A stretch of 64,000 bases of DNA from Microbacterium sp. cx-55 (GCF_021117345.1 NZ_CP088261.1:2480001-2544000); one strand, 5' to 3'. Numbered from the stretch's first letter, positions 41,270 through 49,039 are shown. The notes: a model not told the origin generated them from the sequence alone. Translations and numbers: made by a program.

Positions 41270-43306
41270 CTATTCGGTGGTGGGGTCGGCGATCGACGCG
41301 ACGTCGATCCCGTCGGCGACGGTGTATCGCCAGGTCGTCGTTTCCTTGAGGCTGAGGCCGACCGTCGCGACCTCCTCGTCGACCGTGAGCAGGCCGAGGA
41401 GGTGGAGCGCTTGCAACTGCCGGTCGACGGTGCTGCGCGGTTTGTCGACGCGCTTCACGACGTCGCGGAGCGGACTCCACGGGTTCGCCGCGACGTCCTC
41501 CAGCACCTCGAGTCGAAGGGGCGGCATCGAGTCGCGGGCGACGCGGATCGCGAGGGCGAGTGCGTCTTCGCGGGTGCGGCCAATTGCGACGGCACCGCGG
41601 AAGATCTGCGCGAGTTGCTTCGCGAAGCGGGTCGGCATCTCCGGTGCGTGCGAGTCGACGACGTTGCCCCGATAGTCGAGGTCGACTGCGGTGCGAGCAA
41701 GGGTAACGAGATCGGCCGCGGCGAGGATGCGCGCAGCTTCGTCGTCGTCAGGGCCGCTCGCATTGATATCAGCACCCTCGAGCACGCCGGCAACCACAGC
41801 GGAAAGCTCGGCACGCATCGCCTCTTCACTCCCCGTGTTGCCAATCGCCTTCCGTCCGGCGGCGATGCGACCGACCGAGGAGTCCATGCGGACGATGACG
41901 AACCGGTCACCGAATGCGGAGATCGTGTCGGCGTGCGCGCGGTCCCACGCGGTCGTGATGGCGCCGATTACGACAAGTCGGCCTTTCCACTCGAGCGAAC
42001 GACCGCCGTCCGTGCCGACGTTGCGGACCCAATGCCCGTCGTGGACTTCGCGGAATGCCGCGAAGACTTGTCCGCGCGCAGTGCGATCACCGGACAGCAT
42101 CGAGGTTCCGTCTTTGATCACGAGGATTCCGCTCTCGCCGATCTGCCGAAGGAGACCACCGGTTGCGTCAGTGCTGCGCTCGCCTTTCGAGGTTGCAGAT
42201 AGGAGAGCCCCTTCAGAAGCGACGGACGAGAGCACGAGTGCTCCGGCTCCGGCCAGCGACTGCACCGTCTCCGTCTTCGCATTGCCTGACCCCGACACGA
42301 GCCAAAGCCACGCCGGGTCGCCGTCCATGCGCTCGATGACAGCCGTTGCGAGCACCGCGTCTAGCGCGCCGAGGTCATAGTCGATGCCGAGCCAACCGCG
42401 GAACGCATCATGACAGGCCGCGAGCGAGACCGGCTGAGGCCGCTCGGGTCCAACGAGTCGCGCGGCCTGTCGTTTGCGGAGCTCTCGGCGCTGCGCCTTC
42501 GATAGGGCGAAGGTGACCGGCGGAAGACCGAGACGACGGATCGAGCCCGCGAGCGCCTTGTCGAAGTGCGAGAGGTACTCGGAGCCCCATCCTTCCGCGT
42601 AGGTGGCGCGGGCGGTGTCGAGAGCCTTACCGACGCCGGGGTGCCCCTGCACTCCGAGGGTGACGAGGCGCGTCACCCCGGTGAGGAGATCGTCGTGCGA
42701 CATGCCCTCGGAGCGGAAGTTCTTCGTCGCCTTCTTGACGGCCTTGGAGGCCTTGCCGCCACCGAGACGAGCACGGAACGCGCTCTCGTCGGCGTTAGAA
42801 GCGCGATCGGCGGGTGCGGGGCGGCGTGCGTCGCCCGAGGTGAGCCACTCGGGCGCGGGGGCGAGCTCCTCGACCGACGTCGGAGGGGCAGAGTAAAGCA
42901 CGGCGTATGAGTTGCCCGTGCGGCGGTCAATGCCACTGTCCACCTCGAATAGATTCGCGGTGCCGTTGGGCAGGTCCACGCCCACGGGAGCGACGTAGAA
43001 GGCGTGCGAGCCGCCGCGGGGGGTGTCCTGCATCCACGTCGGCGGGAGCGGGTACCCGAGGCGCTGGAGCGCGGCGTGGCCGTCCTTCCCGGCATCGACG
43101 TCGAGGTCAGCGATCGCGAGGCCGGAGGGACCGGCCGCCACGGCGAAGAGGGCGTCGGGGTGGCGCTCGGCCCACCCGCGGATCGTCGCCTCGTCTGTCG
43201 TCGCCTTCGTCTCCCAGCTCTTCACGATCGCCCGCTTCTTGGCGTTCACGGGCAGAACGTGCCAGCCGAGGCGGGCCGCGGCGAGAGCGCGATCGAGGGC
43301 GGTCAT
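41270..43306 (-). CDS. Bifunctional primase-polymerase with helicase-like ATPase domain and C-terminal winged helix
   Basis: The 678-residue protein begins with a Prim-Pol (AEP) domain. It has GWHVLPVNAKKRAIVKSW near residue 14, LAIADLDVDAGKDG (catalytic DxD) near 64, and GSHAFYVAP (sxH) near 98. A central ATPase region has WLVSGSGNAKTETVQSL near 344, a P-loop with Ala before the Lys, and an acidic Walker B-like VIKDGTSML. The last 80 residues look like a winged helix (SPLRDVVKRVDKPRSTVDRQLQAL). This is the replication protein of many satellites and plasmids. The start ATG overlaps the gene upstream (ATGA). Confidence 0.85.
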   Translation of the reverse strand: MTALDRALAAARLGWHVLPVNAKKRAIVKSWETKATTDEATIRGWAERHPDALFAVAAGPSGLAIADLDVDAGKDGHAALQRLGYPLPPTWMQDTPRGGSHAFYVAPVGVDLPNGTANLFEVDSGIDRRTGNSYAVLYSAPPTSVEELAPAPEWLTSGDARRPAPADRASNADESAFRARLGGGKASKAVKKATKNFRSEGMSHDDLLTGVTRLVTLGVQGHPGVGKALDTARATYAEGWGSEYLSHFDKALAGSIRRLGLPPVTFALSKAQRRELRKRQAARLVGPERPQPVSLAACHDAFRGWLGIDYDLGALDAVLATAVIERMDGDPAWLWLVSGSGNAKTETVQSLAGAGALVLSSVASEGALLSATSKGERSTDATGGLLRQIGESGILVIKDGTSMLSGDRTARGQVFAAFREVHDGHWVRNVGTDGGRSLEWKGRLVVIGAITTAWDRAHADTISAFGDRFVIVRMDSSVGRIAAGRKAIGNTGSEEAMRAELSAVVAGVLEGADINASGPDDDEAARILAAADLVTLARTAVDLDYRGNVVDSHAPEMPTRFAKQLAQIFRGAVAIGRTREDALALAIRVARDSMPPLRLEVLEDVAANPWSPLRDVVKRVDKPRSTVDRQLQALHLLGLLTVDEEVATVGLSLKETTTWRYTVADGIDVASIADPTTE

Positions 43307-43695
43307 GCAGTGCCGCCGCTGCGCTTCATGGCTTCGCTGACCATCTCGGCGACGGCCATGCGGGCGAGGATGATCGCCTGCCGACGGCGGCCTCCGCTCG
43401 GCCATTGCCGTTCCGGCCACCGGCGATCAACTTCGTCGAGCCACGGTTCGAGCTCGGCGGCCGACGGCTCAGGCGGGCGCTTCTTGCGAGGCGGGAGTCC
43501 GGCGGCTTCGCGCTCGGCGTCGCGCTTGGCGTGGACAGCGAGGGCGCCTTTCCGTGCGCGCTCGCTTCGTTCGGCAGGCGTCATATTGGCGGCGGCACGA
43601 AGGCCGCCGAGCGCGTTCGCGGCGCGCGACAGTCCGGAAGGATGCCGGTCCTCGGGTAGCGCCGCGTCGAGGTCGGCGCCCTCGTCGCCCGTCAT
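43303..43695 (-). CDS. Hypothetical basic protein of the element, 130 aa
   Basis: ATG 43695 overlaps the preceding stop and its own stop overlaps the primase start, both as ATGA. The product is basic and helical, with ANMTPAERSERARKGALAVHAKRDAE in the middle, a pattern seen in small DNA-binding phage proteins, and WLDEVDRRWPERQWPSGGRRRQ near the end. No family recognised. Tight coupling to the primase suggests a role in replication. Confidence 0.65.
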   Translation of the reverse strand: MTGDEGADLDAALPEDRHPSGLSRAANALGGLRAAANMTPAERSERARKGALAVHAKRDAEREAAGLPPRKKRPPEPSAAELEPWLDEVDRRWPERQWPSGGRRRQAIILARMAVAEMVSEAMKRSGGTA

Positions 43696-43823
43696 CGCGC
43701 ACTCGCGAAGAGTGAGGCGACGCGCGCGGCGCGCATCGGATCGGGCGCAGGCATGGCGTCGACGAGCGCGGCAATCGCGTTGTCAGGATCGGAGAAGACG
43801 TCGTCGAGCGAGTCGGTGGACAT
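43692..43823 (-). CDS. Small hypothetical protein, 43 aa, first gene of the element operon
   Basis: ATG 43823 gives MSTDSLDDVFSDPDNAIAAL and ends FASAR; a GTG at 43847 would add eight residues. No strong ribosome site is seen. The stop overlaps the next start (ATGA), so it can feed ribosomes into the replication operon. No family recognised. Confidence 0.5.
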   Translation of the reverse strand: MSTDSLDDVFSDPDNAIAALVDAMPAPDPMRAARVASLFASAR

Positions 43824-43958
43824 CGAGAGAGAAGTGGTGTGAGCCACGGGCGGGCCTATCGGGTCGAACCTCGAGCACCCCTTTCCCGATATCGGGCCGA
43901 GTGTCGGATCGACCGGCGATGACCTCCGCCCCGTTCGGGGTGGGCTGCTGCCGTCTCC

Positions 43959-43984
43959 CCGGAAGCCGGTTGAAGGGCTTCCGG
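43959..43984. repeat. Hairpin upstream of the element replication operon
   Basis: CCGGAAGCC-GGTTGAAG-GGCTTCCGG is a perfect 9-bp stem with an 8-base loop, followed on the plus strand by TTTGTG. It may end rightward transcripts or form part of the operon leader. Confidence 0.6.
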
Positions 43985-44218
43985 TTTGTGAGGGAGTGGC
44001 GCCGGTCAAAGACCGATACGCGTCACCTCACGCTCCACGTCTACCATCACGATGCCGGCGCGTTCTGCTGAAGCATTCCGACACTGTCGCCGATCGCTCG
44101 ACTGTAGATCTGACGAGCGTACCTCTTCTACTAAGCGGACCGCAAGCTGGATTCAGTACCTGACCAGGCGTTCTCACCTATTGGTCGATAGATCGCTCCG
44201 GCCCAGTGCATGAGGCTA

Positions 44219-44301
44219 ACCAGATTTGTTGGAGGGGGTGTGCGTGGAGGACGGTTCGTGAACCTCTCTTCTAGGGGTAGGGGGGTTACCAACAAATCTG
44301 G
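44219..44301. repeat. Large inverted repeat with 14-bp perfect arms, possible origin or regulatory site
   Basis: ACCAGATTTGTTGG (44219-44232) and CCAACAAATCTGGT (44288-44301) are perfect reverse complements 55 bp apart. The arms are AT-richer than their surroundings and enclose a G-rich stretch with AGGGGTAGGGGGG. Two opposed binding sites for a replication initiator or a repressor would look like this. Confidence 0.72.
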
Positions 44302-44538
44302 TGAGCGTTTGAGCCGCTATCGTCCGATTCGCGGGGACTTAGCACCGGGGGGCGTGGCCTATCCCGTGAGCCGGGGCCGGATAGTGACCTCGAACGCGTA
44401 CTCGAGCTACCCCGCCGCCTCGTCGCCAGGGCTGCCCGCCACTATCCGGGACACGCGGCACGAACAACAGCGCCCGCCGTCGCGCGCAGAGCGGACCCGG
44501 GGCCGAGAACTGTCGGCTGACGCGGCTATCTTGAGGGA

Positions 44539-44718
44539 ATGGACGCGAATGAACTTGTGAAGCGCTGCGGAATCTGCGACTCGCCCGTGCACGAAAGGCT
44601 CGAGCGAGGGGAGAAGACGATCACGGACGCTCGCCCGCCGCTCGAAGTAGTGCGTGTCTGCCAGAACTTGGAATGCCCGAGCAACACGGGCGACGCCGCG
44701 CTCGTCGACGCGGTCTAA
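44539..44718 (+). CDS. Zinc-finger-like miniprotein, 59 aa
   Basis: ATG 44539 follows TTGAGGGA and opens a 59-codon frame: MDANELVKRCGICDSPVHER, then VRVCQNLECPSNTGD. A CxxC pair and a later CxxxxC pair suggest one bound zinc. Its stop overlaps the integrase stop by 4 bp in convergent orientation. Together with the other miniprotein at 38850 it gives the element two small zinc-ribbon proteins. Confidence 0.65.
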   Translation: MDANELVKRCGICDSPVHERLERGEKTITDARPPLEVVRVCQNLECPSNTGDAALVDAV

Positions 44719-46220
44719 GCGCCGCCCGCCGACGTGATCGTGATCGTCTTCGCGAACTTTTCGGCGGGCATGTTGCGCCGGTTCCCCTGACCAACGCTGT
44801 GCACGCGGATCTCGAAGAGGTCGCCGAGCACGGTCCGCTTCTCGCCGAGGGTGAGCGCCTGCCACGCGGCGAGAACATCGCCGGAGCCGACGATCCCCTC
44901 GAGCGTCGAGCGGTCGGCGCCCGCGGCTAGCTCACGCCTCATTCCGTCCCGCTTCGACACGATGCGCCCGCGGCGCTGCATGTACTCCGCTCGGTCGATG
45001 ACGCCCTCGTCCCGATCCTGGCCGAGCTCCGCGAGGGCCGCGTCGAGCTTCGCGAGTTCGACTATCAAGGCTCCGGCGTCCGCCCGCTCACGGGGCTCGA
45101 GAAGCGCGCCGCGGTGCTTCGCGATGTACTCCACCGCGTAGCGCTCGACGTAGGCGTCGAGCGGGTCGCCGCGTCGCATGAAGTGGGCCATGGAGCCGCA
45201 CCGGTAGGAGTGCACGCCCTTCTCACCGCCGCCCGCGTGAATGGGGCGGTCGCAGACGCCGCACAGCGCGAGCCCGCTCAAGAGCCACCGCCGCGTCGGG
45301 CCGGGCGACGTGCGTCGGTCGGGGTGTGCGAGCTTCGCCTTCGCCGCCTCCCACTGCGCGACGGTAACGATCGCTGGCCACTTCCCGACCTCGCACGACT
45401 CACGGGTGATCGCGGCCTGATCGTAGGGTCGCTGCTCGCCGTCCTCCGGCGGGAGCGGCAACAGAGCGGCGTAGTAGGGCGAGAGGAGTATGCGGCGGAG
45501 CGTCGTCGCCGTGAACGGCACACCCGCTACCACGACGCCGCCGCGTTTGTAGGGCGCCGTCCGCTTCCCGGCCTCGTTCAGGTCGCGCGCGATCGAGCCG
45601 AGGGGCACGCCGGCGAGGAACATCTCGAAGATCCGCCGCACGTCGTCGGCGCGGTCCGGGTCGCGTTCGTACGCTTCGCCACTCTCGCCCGCCTTCACGC
45701 GATCGGCGCGGACCTTCGTCGGCACCCACATATAGCCGTACGGCACCCGCCCCGACGTCGGTACGCCGTCGCGCCGCCGTGCCTTGTTCGCGAACACGCG
45801 CCGCTCGGCCTTCGTCTCGCTCTCCGCGCGGGCGACGCTCGTGAGTACGTTCGCCATGAGTCGCCCGTTCACTGTCGTAAGGTCGACCTCGCCGTCGCTC
45901 GTGACCACGGCCACCTTCGCGGCGGTCAGCGCTTCCAGCGCGGAGAGCGATCGGGCGAGGCGGTCCAGCTTCCGCACCACGAGGACGTCGAAGCGGCCCG
46001 CGTGAGCATCGCTGAGCATCTGCGCGAACGCGGTCCCTTCGCCTCGGACCTTGTACCCGCTGACGTTGTTGTCGCGGTAGGTGTCTACGAGTTCGAAGCC
46101 ACGCGCGGCGACGACGTGCTCGCACGCGATGATCTGCTCCGCGATGCGCTCGTCCTCTTGCACCGATTGGCGGGCGTAGATCGCCGCACGAACGGCCGCG
46201 GGCTTCGTCTTCGGGGTCAT
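44715..46220 (-). CDS. Large serine recombinase (integrase)
   Basis: The 501-residue protein starts at ATG 46220. The resolvase domain has RAAIYARQSVQEDERIAEQI near residue 11, with the nucleophile Ser in ARQS, and VLVVRKLDRLARS near 75. The recombinase domain follows (RVPYGYMWVP, FTATTLRRILLSPYYA). Then comes a zinc ribbon (SGLALCGVCDRPIHA and YRCGS) and a coiled-coil arm (LIVELAKLDAALAELGQ). It catalyses directional integration between attP and attB. The frame stays open upstream through the attachment site into the 5' half of the pilin gene, so a host-driven fusion protein is possible. Confidence 0.93.
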   Translation of the reverse strand: MTPKTKPAAVRAAIYARQSVQEDERIAEQIIACEHVVAARGFELVDTYRDNNVSGYKVRGEGTAFAQMLSDAHAGRFDVLVVRKLDRLARSLSALEALTAAKVAVVTSDGEVDLTTVNGRLMANVLTSVARAESETKAERRVFANKARRRDGVPTSGRVPYGYMWVPTKVRADRVKAGESGEAYERDPDRADDVRRIFEMFLAGVPLGSIARDLNEAGKRTAPYKRGGVVVAGVPFTATTLRRILLSPYYAALLPLPPEDGEQRPYDQAAITRESCEVGKWPAIVTVAQWEAAKAKLAHPDRRTSPGPTRRWLLSGLALCGVCDRPIHAGGGEKGVHSYRCGSMAHFMRRGDPLDAYVERYAVEYIAKHRGALLEPRERADAGALIVELAKLDAALAELGQDRDEGVIDRAEYMQRRGRIVSKRDGMRRELAAGADRSTLEGIVGSGDVLAAWQALTLGEKRTVLGDLFEIRVHSVGQGNRRNMPAEKFAKTITITSAGGA

Positions 46221-46241
46221 ACGCTCAGTCTGCTCTAATCC

Positions 46242-46264
46242 GCCGACACTGGCCATCGTGGCGA
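46242..46264. other. Right attachment junction of the element
   Basis: Plus-strand sequence reads GCCGACACTG-GC-CATCGTGGCG. The left side is element DNA, the right side host pilin DNA. The GC at 46252-46253 is the proposed crossover shared with 37734-37735; GGCC at 46251-46254 is the alternative. The integrase start lies 31 bp away, as is usual for serine integrases. Confidence 0.7.
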
Positions 46265-46427
46265 TCGCATACTCCGCGGTTGCGGCGCCGGTGTCGTCGG
46301 CGAAGAGGCGGCGGGCACAGAGCGACGTGAGAACCGGCGGATGCGGGCGACCGACCCCGGGGGACGCGGGCCGCTCGAGAGGCGCGCGGTGAGGGCGAAG
46401 CGTGGTGCGGTGACGGATGACGGACAT
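46251..46427 (-). pseudogene. 5' half of interrupted DUF4244 (Flp/Tad pilin) gene
   Basis: ATG 46427 follows AAGGAGA and opens a frame with a long basic leader, then DDTGAATAEYAIATMA, the DUF4244 pilin cleavage site and the start of its helix. The host sequence ends at codon 59, where the element begins. The frame does not stop but continues through 31 bp of element DNA (SVGGLEQTER) into the integrase. The rest of the pilin lies at 37634-37735. Confidence 0.9.
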
Positions 46428-46446
46428 GATGTCTCCTTCTATAGAG

Positions 46447-46533
46447 GGGCACGATGGTGGGCACGATGGTGGGCACGGTGGTGGGCACGGTCTGTGCGGG
46501 CGAGGGGTGGGCACGGTCTGTGTGGGCACGGTC
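46447..46533. repeat. Tandem GGGCACGGT repeats between TadB/C and pilin genes
   Basis: The 108-bp gap between the TadB/C stop and the pilin start is filled with about six imperfect copies of GGGCACGATGGT/GGGCACGGTCTGTG. They leave little room for a promoter. They probably arose by slippage, like other repeats of this locus. Confidence 0.7.
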
Positions 46534-46535
46534 GC

Positions 46536-47813
46536 TCACACCCCCAGCGAGGTCGACGACAGGATCGCCATGAGCATCGGCGCCACGCCGAGCACGATGA
46601 ACGCCGGCAGGACGCAGACGCCGAGCGGCACGAGCAGGGCGGACGAGAGCCGGGCCGCCCGCATCCGCCCCTCGGTGCGGGCACGCTGACGCGCCATCGC
46701 CGCCGAGGCGCGGAGCAACTCCGCCGCCGGAACACCCGCCGACCGCGAGAGCTCGAGAATCCGATCGATCTCGGCATCGCCGTCCTCGTGCGAAGCGGAT
46801 GTCGACGCGGGGGCGGCAGGCTCGGTGACCGTCGCGTTCCGGCGGCCCGGCGCGCTCCGGCGACTCGGCGCGTTGCGGCGGCTCGGCGCGTTCCGACGGC
46901 CGGGCGCGCTCCAGCGGCCAGGCGCGCCGCGGGCACCCGAGCTGGATGGAGGCTGCGAGGTTCCCTGGGGCTGCGCAGTCTTCGGAGTTCCTGGTGTCTT
47001 CGGGGTTTTCCGTGTCTTCGGGGTTCTCGGTGCGCCGAGGGGGTGGCCGCGCGCACCGATGCGGCCCGAAGCGAGGAGATCTGCCGAAGCGAGGACGGAT
47101 GCGGGGTTTCCGGCCCTCGCCCGAGCAGATCTCCTCGCTTCGGGCGCCGCAGCGTCCGCCCCCGCTGCGTCCCGCCCACGCGCGTCGTCCGCGAGCCGAC
47201 GCGCGCGCTCGATCGAGACGCCTCCGCTGAGGGCGATCGCGATCAGTTCTGCGCCGAGCCCCGCCACCTGCGGGGGCGGGCCCGCTCCTCGGACCAGCCG
47301 ACGCGTCCACACGTGGGCGGCGCCCATGAGCAGGAGGCCCAGCGCGAGGCAGGCGATCCCGCCCGGGCTCGTCGTCAGCACCCCGAGCGTGTCGACCCCG
47401 AGCGCGACGCCCAGCACGACCGCGACGAGCGGCAGCCAGGTCATCAGCCGTGCGGTCGAGGCAGGTTCGGCGAGCGCGACCTGCACCTCGTCACGGCATT
47501 CATCGGCCTCTCGGAGCGCACGGGCGATGGCACGGAGCCCGGCGGCGAGCGGAGCGCCCACTTCCGTCGCGACCCGCCACGCAGCGGCGATCGGCGCCCA
47601 ACGCTCGCCTTGCGCGGCGATCGCGCCGGCCAGGTCGGAACCGGAAGCGTGACGGGCGGAGATGGCCGCGGCATCCGCTTCGCCGGACTCGGCAAGGAAG
47701 CGCCATGCACCCGCGGGAGCGACGCCGGCCTGCAGCAGGACGGCAAGCCGCAACGCGATCTCCGGCGTGCGATCAGCCGGTGCGGGAGCACGGCGGAGAG
47801 TCAGACGGGCCAC
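46536..47813 (-). CDS. TadB-TadC fusion (two type II secretion F domains) with low-complexity insert
   Basis: GTG 47813 has AGGAGGC upstream and gives 425 aa. Residues ~15-165 form the first T2SSF-like half (EIALRLAVLLQAGVAPAGAW, then helices LMTWLPLVAVVLGVALGV and GGIACLALGLLLMGAAHVW). From 180 a second half begins (GLGAELIAIALSGGVSIERARRLADDA) and ends with LVPLGVCVLPAFIVLGVAPML. About 130 residues of repeat sequence (PRTPKTRKTPKTPGTPKT and RRNAPSRRNAPSRRSAP types) are inserted inside the second half, where a 21-bp perfect inverted repeat sits in the DNA. It is the membrane platform of the Tad pilus. Confidence 0.85.
   Translation of the reverse strand: MARLTLRRAPAPADRTPEIALRLAVLLQAGVAPAGAWRFLAESGEADAAAISARHASGSDLAGAIAAQGERWAPIAAAWRVATEVGAPLAAGLRAIARALREADECRDEVQVALAEPASTARLMTWLPLVAVVLGVALGVDTLGVLTTSPGGIACLALGLLLMGAAHVWTRRLVRGAGPPPQVAGLGAELIAIALSGGVSIERARRLADDARGRDAAGADAAAPEARRSARARAGNPASVLASADLLASGRIGARGHPLGAPRTPKTRKTPKTPGTPKTAQPQGTSQPPSSSGARGAPGRWSAPGRRNAPSRRNAPSRRSAPGRRNATVTEPAAPASTSASHEDGDAEIDRILELSRSAGVPAAELLRASAAMARQRARTEGRMRAARLSSALLVPLGVCVLPAFIVLGVAPMLMAILSSTSLGV
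47064..47145. repeat. Palindromic repeat of the CCGARRCGAGGA family inside the TadB/C gene
   Basis: Perfect 21-bp arms at 47064-47084 and 47125-47145 (left arm begins GCCCGAAGCGAGGAGATC) enclose 40 bp. The left part, CCGAAGCGAGGAGATCTGCCGAAGCGAGG, matches the start of the intergenic repeat at 19401. The gene reads through it in frame. It therefore looks like an insertion of a dispersed palindromic element into coding sequence. Confidence 0.8.
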
Positions 47814-49039
47814 GGCGCCTCCTCGATGACCAGCCGCTCGTTCCGGATGCCGGGGCGCCCGACTCCGGCGACCCGGCGCACTCCGTCGGCGCCGCGCTCG
47901 AGATGCACGACCCACCCGATCGCGCTCGCCACCTGCCGCGCGAGCGCCCGGTCATCGAGTCCGGCGAGGGCGCCGAGCGCTTCCAGCCGCGCCGGCACGT
48001 CGCGGAGACCGTTGGCATGCAGCGTCCCCGCCCCGCCGTCGTGACCCGTATTGAGTGCGGAGAGGAGTTCGCGGACCTCCGCGCCCCGGCACTCCCCGAC
48101 CACGAGCCGGTCGGGCCGCATCCGGAGCGCCTCGCGGACGAGCTGCGCGAGCCCGATCCCGCCCGCCCCCTCGAGGTTCGGCTGGCGCGCCTCGAGCCGG
48201 ACGTGGTGCGGATGATCGATGCGGAGCTCGGCGACATCCTCGATCGTCACGATGCGCTCCCCCGCGGGCGCCGTTGCCAGGAGTGCGCCCAGCAGAGTCG
48301 TCTTGCCGGTTCCGGCCGCACCCGTCACCAGCAGGTTCTCGCGCGCGGCGACGAAGCCCTCGAGCATCGCGCGCCCGGCGTCCCCGAACACCCCGCGCGC
48401 TTCGAGCCCCGCGAGGTCGACGATGTCGGCACGCGGCACGCGGATGGAGATCGTCGTGCCGTCGGCGCACACGGGCGGCAGCACGGCATGCACGCGGATG
48501 CCGCCATCGAGGCGCACATCCACGCACGGCGTCGCGTCATCGATGTGCCGACCGCCGAGCGCGATGAGGGAAACCGCCAGTTCACGCACCTCCTCCTCGC
48601 CGGCCCGCCACTGTGCCACGCGCTCGGCGCCGGCGCCGCGGTCGACGAAGAGTCCGCGCGCCCCGTTGACGAAGATGTCGGTGACCGCCGGATCATCGGC
48701 GTGCGCGCGCAACGCCTCCGGCAGGCGTGCCCTCGCCGGCGGGATCCGCGGCGCGTGCGGCGCGGAAGCGTCCGCGCGAGCAACCGCCGAAGTCGCTGCT
48801 GCGCCCAACGCGGCCGCGGGGCGCACCACGAACGGCTCCGCACGCGGCATACCGAATGCATCCGCGCGCGGCGCCCCGAATGCATCCGCACGCGGCGCCC
48901 CGAATGCATCCGCACGCGACGCGCCCGCCGCATCCGATCGCACCCCGGCCGGCACACCGCGCGCCACCGCTCGAGACACCGAGGCGTCGGGCAGGCTTGG
49001 CGTCTCCGCGCGGGGACTCACGACGAACGGCGGGGGCAT
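47801..49039 (-). CDS. TadA/CpaF-type pilus assembly ATPase
   Basis: The 412-residue protein has a variable N-terminal region of ~110 residues with tandem copies of ADAFGAPR. Then comes the secretion ATPase core: VTDIFVNGARGLFVDRG near 120, Walker A VTGAAGTGKTTLLGAL near 241, Asp box VTIEDVAELRI near 266, and the His box SALNTGHDGGAGTLHAN near 326. It powers assembly of Tad/Flp pili. It heads the leftward Tad operon; the TadZ/septum-site gene usually found upstream is not seen. The stop overlaps the TadB/C start by 13 bp. Confidence 0.92.
   Translation of the reverse strand: MPPPFVVSPRAETPSLPDASVSRAVARGVPAGVRSDAAGASRADAFGAPRADAFGAPRADAFGMPRAEPFVVRPAAALGAAATSAVARADASAPHAPRIPPARARLPEALRAHADDPAVTDIFVNGARGLFVDRGAGAERVAQWRAGEEEVRELAVSLIALGGRHIDDATPCVDVRLDGGIRVHAVLPPVCADGTTISIRVPRADIVDLAGLEARGVFGDAGRAMLEGFVAARENLLVTGAAGTGKTTLLGALLATAPAGERIVTIEDVAELRIDHPHHVRLEARQPNLEGAGGIGLAQLVREALRMRPDRLVVGECRGAEVRELLSALNTGHDGGAGTLHANGLRDVPARLEALGALAGLDDRALARQVASAIGWVVHLERGADGVRRVAGVGRPGIRNERLVIEEAPWPV
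48838..48927. repeat. 24-bp tandem repeats in the TadA gene
   Basis: About 3.5 copies of GCATCCGCRCGCGGCGCCCC plus GAAT encode the ADAFGAPR repeats in the N-terminal linker of TadA. As the unit is a multiple of three, copy number can vary without breaking the gene. Confidence 0.85.

Larger units (their letters stand above)
43848..44538. other. Non-coding control region of the element (about 690 bp)
   Basis: No convincing gene lies in this stretch. It holds several inverted repeats: CCCGATATCGGG near 43886, CCCCGTTCGGGG near 43930, a 9-bp hairpin at 43959-43984 and a large inverted repeat at 44219-44301. A less GC-rich part follows 44100. Placed between the leftward replication operon and the integrase/miniprotein pair, it is the likely promoter, immunity or replication-origin region of the element. 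Confidence 0.6.
37734..46253. mobile_element. 8.5-kb integrated element in the DUF4244 pilin gene (serine-recombinase type)
   Basis: The element interrupts the pilin gene and starts and ends at sites sharing only a few bases, as expected for a large serine recombinase. It carries, left to right: two rightward unknown genes, a zinc-ribbon miniprotein, a leftward set of overlapping genes ending with a primase-polymerase/helicase, a 700-bp non-coding region with a large inverted repeat, a second zinc-ribbon miniprotein, and the integrase 31 bp from the right end. No capsid, tail, portal or large terminase genes are present. It could be a phage satellite or an integrated plasmid-like replicon. 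Confidence 0.88.

Noticed and set aside
44210-44560. Plus-strand frame of 116 codons in the element control region
   Set aside because: It runs over the large inverted repeat, has no ribosome site and no protein-like composition; the real gene nearby is the 59-codon frame at 44539.
46221-46529. Treating the 604-codon frame from 46529 as one natural integrase
   Set aside because: The first ~100 codons contain the host pilin start and repeats before it. The resolvase domain begins just after ATG 46220. The fusion is a consequence of insertion.
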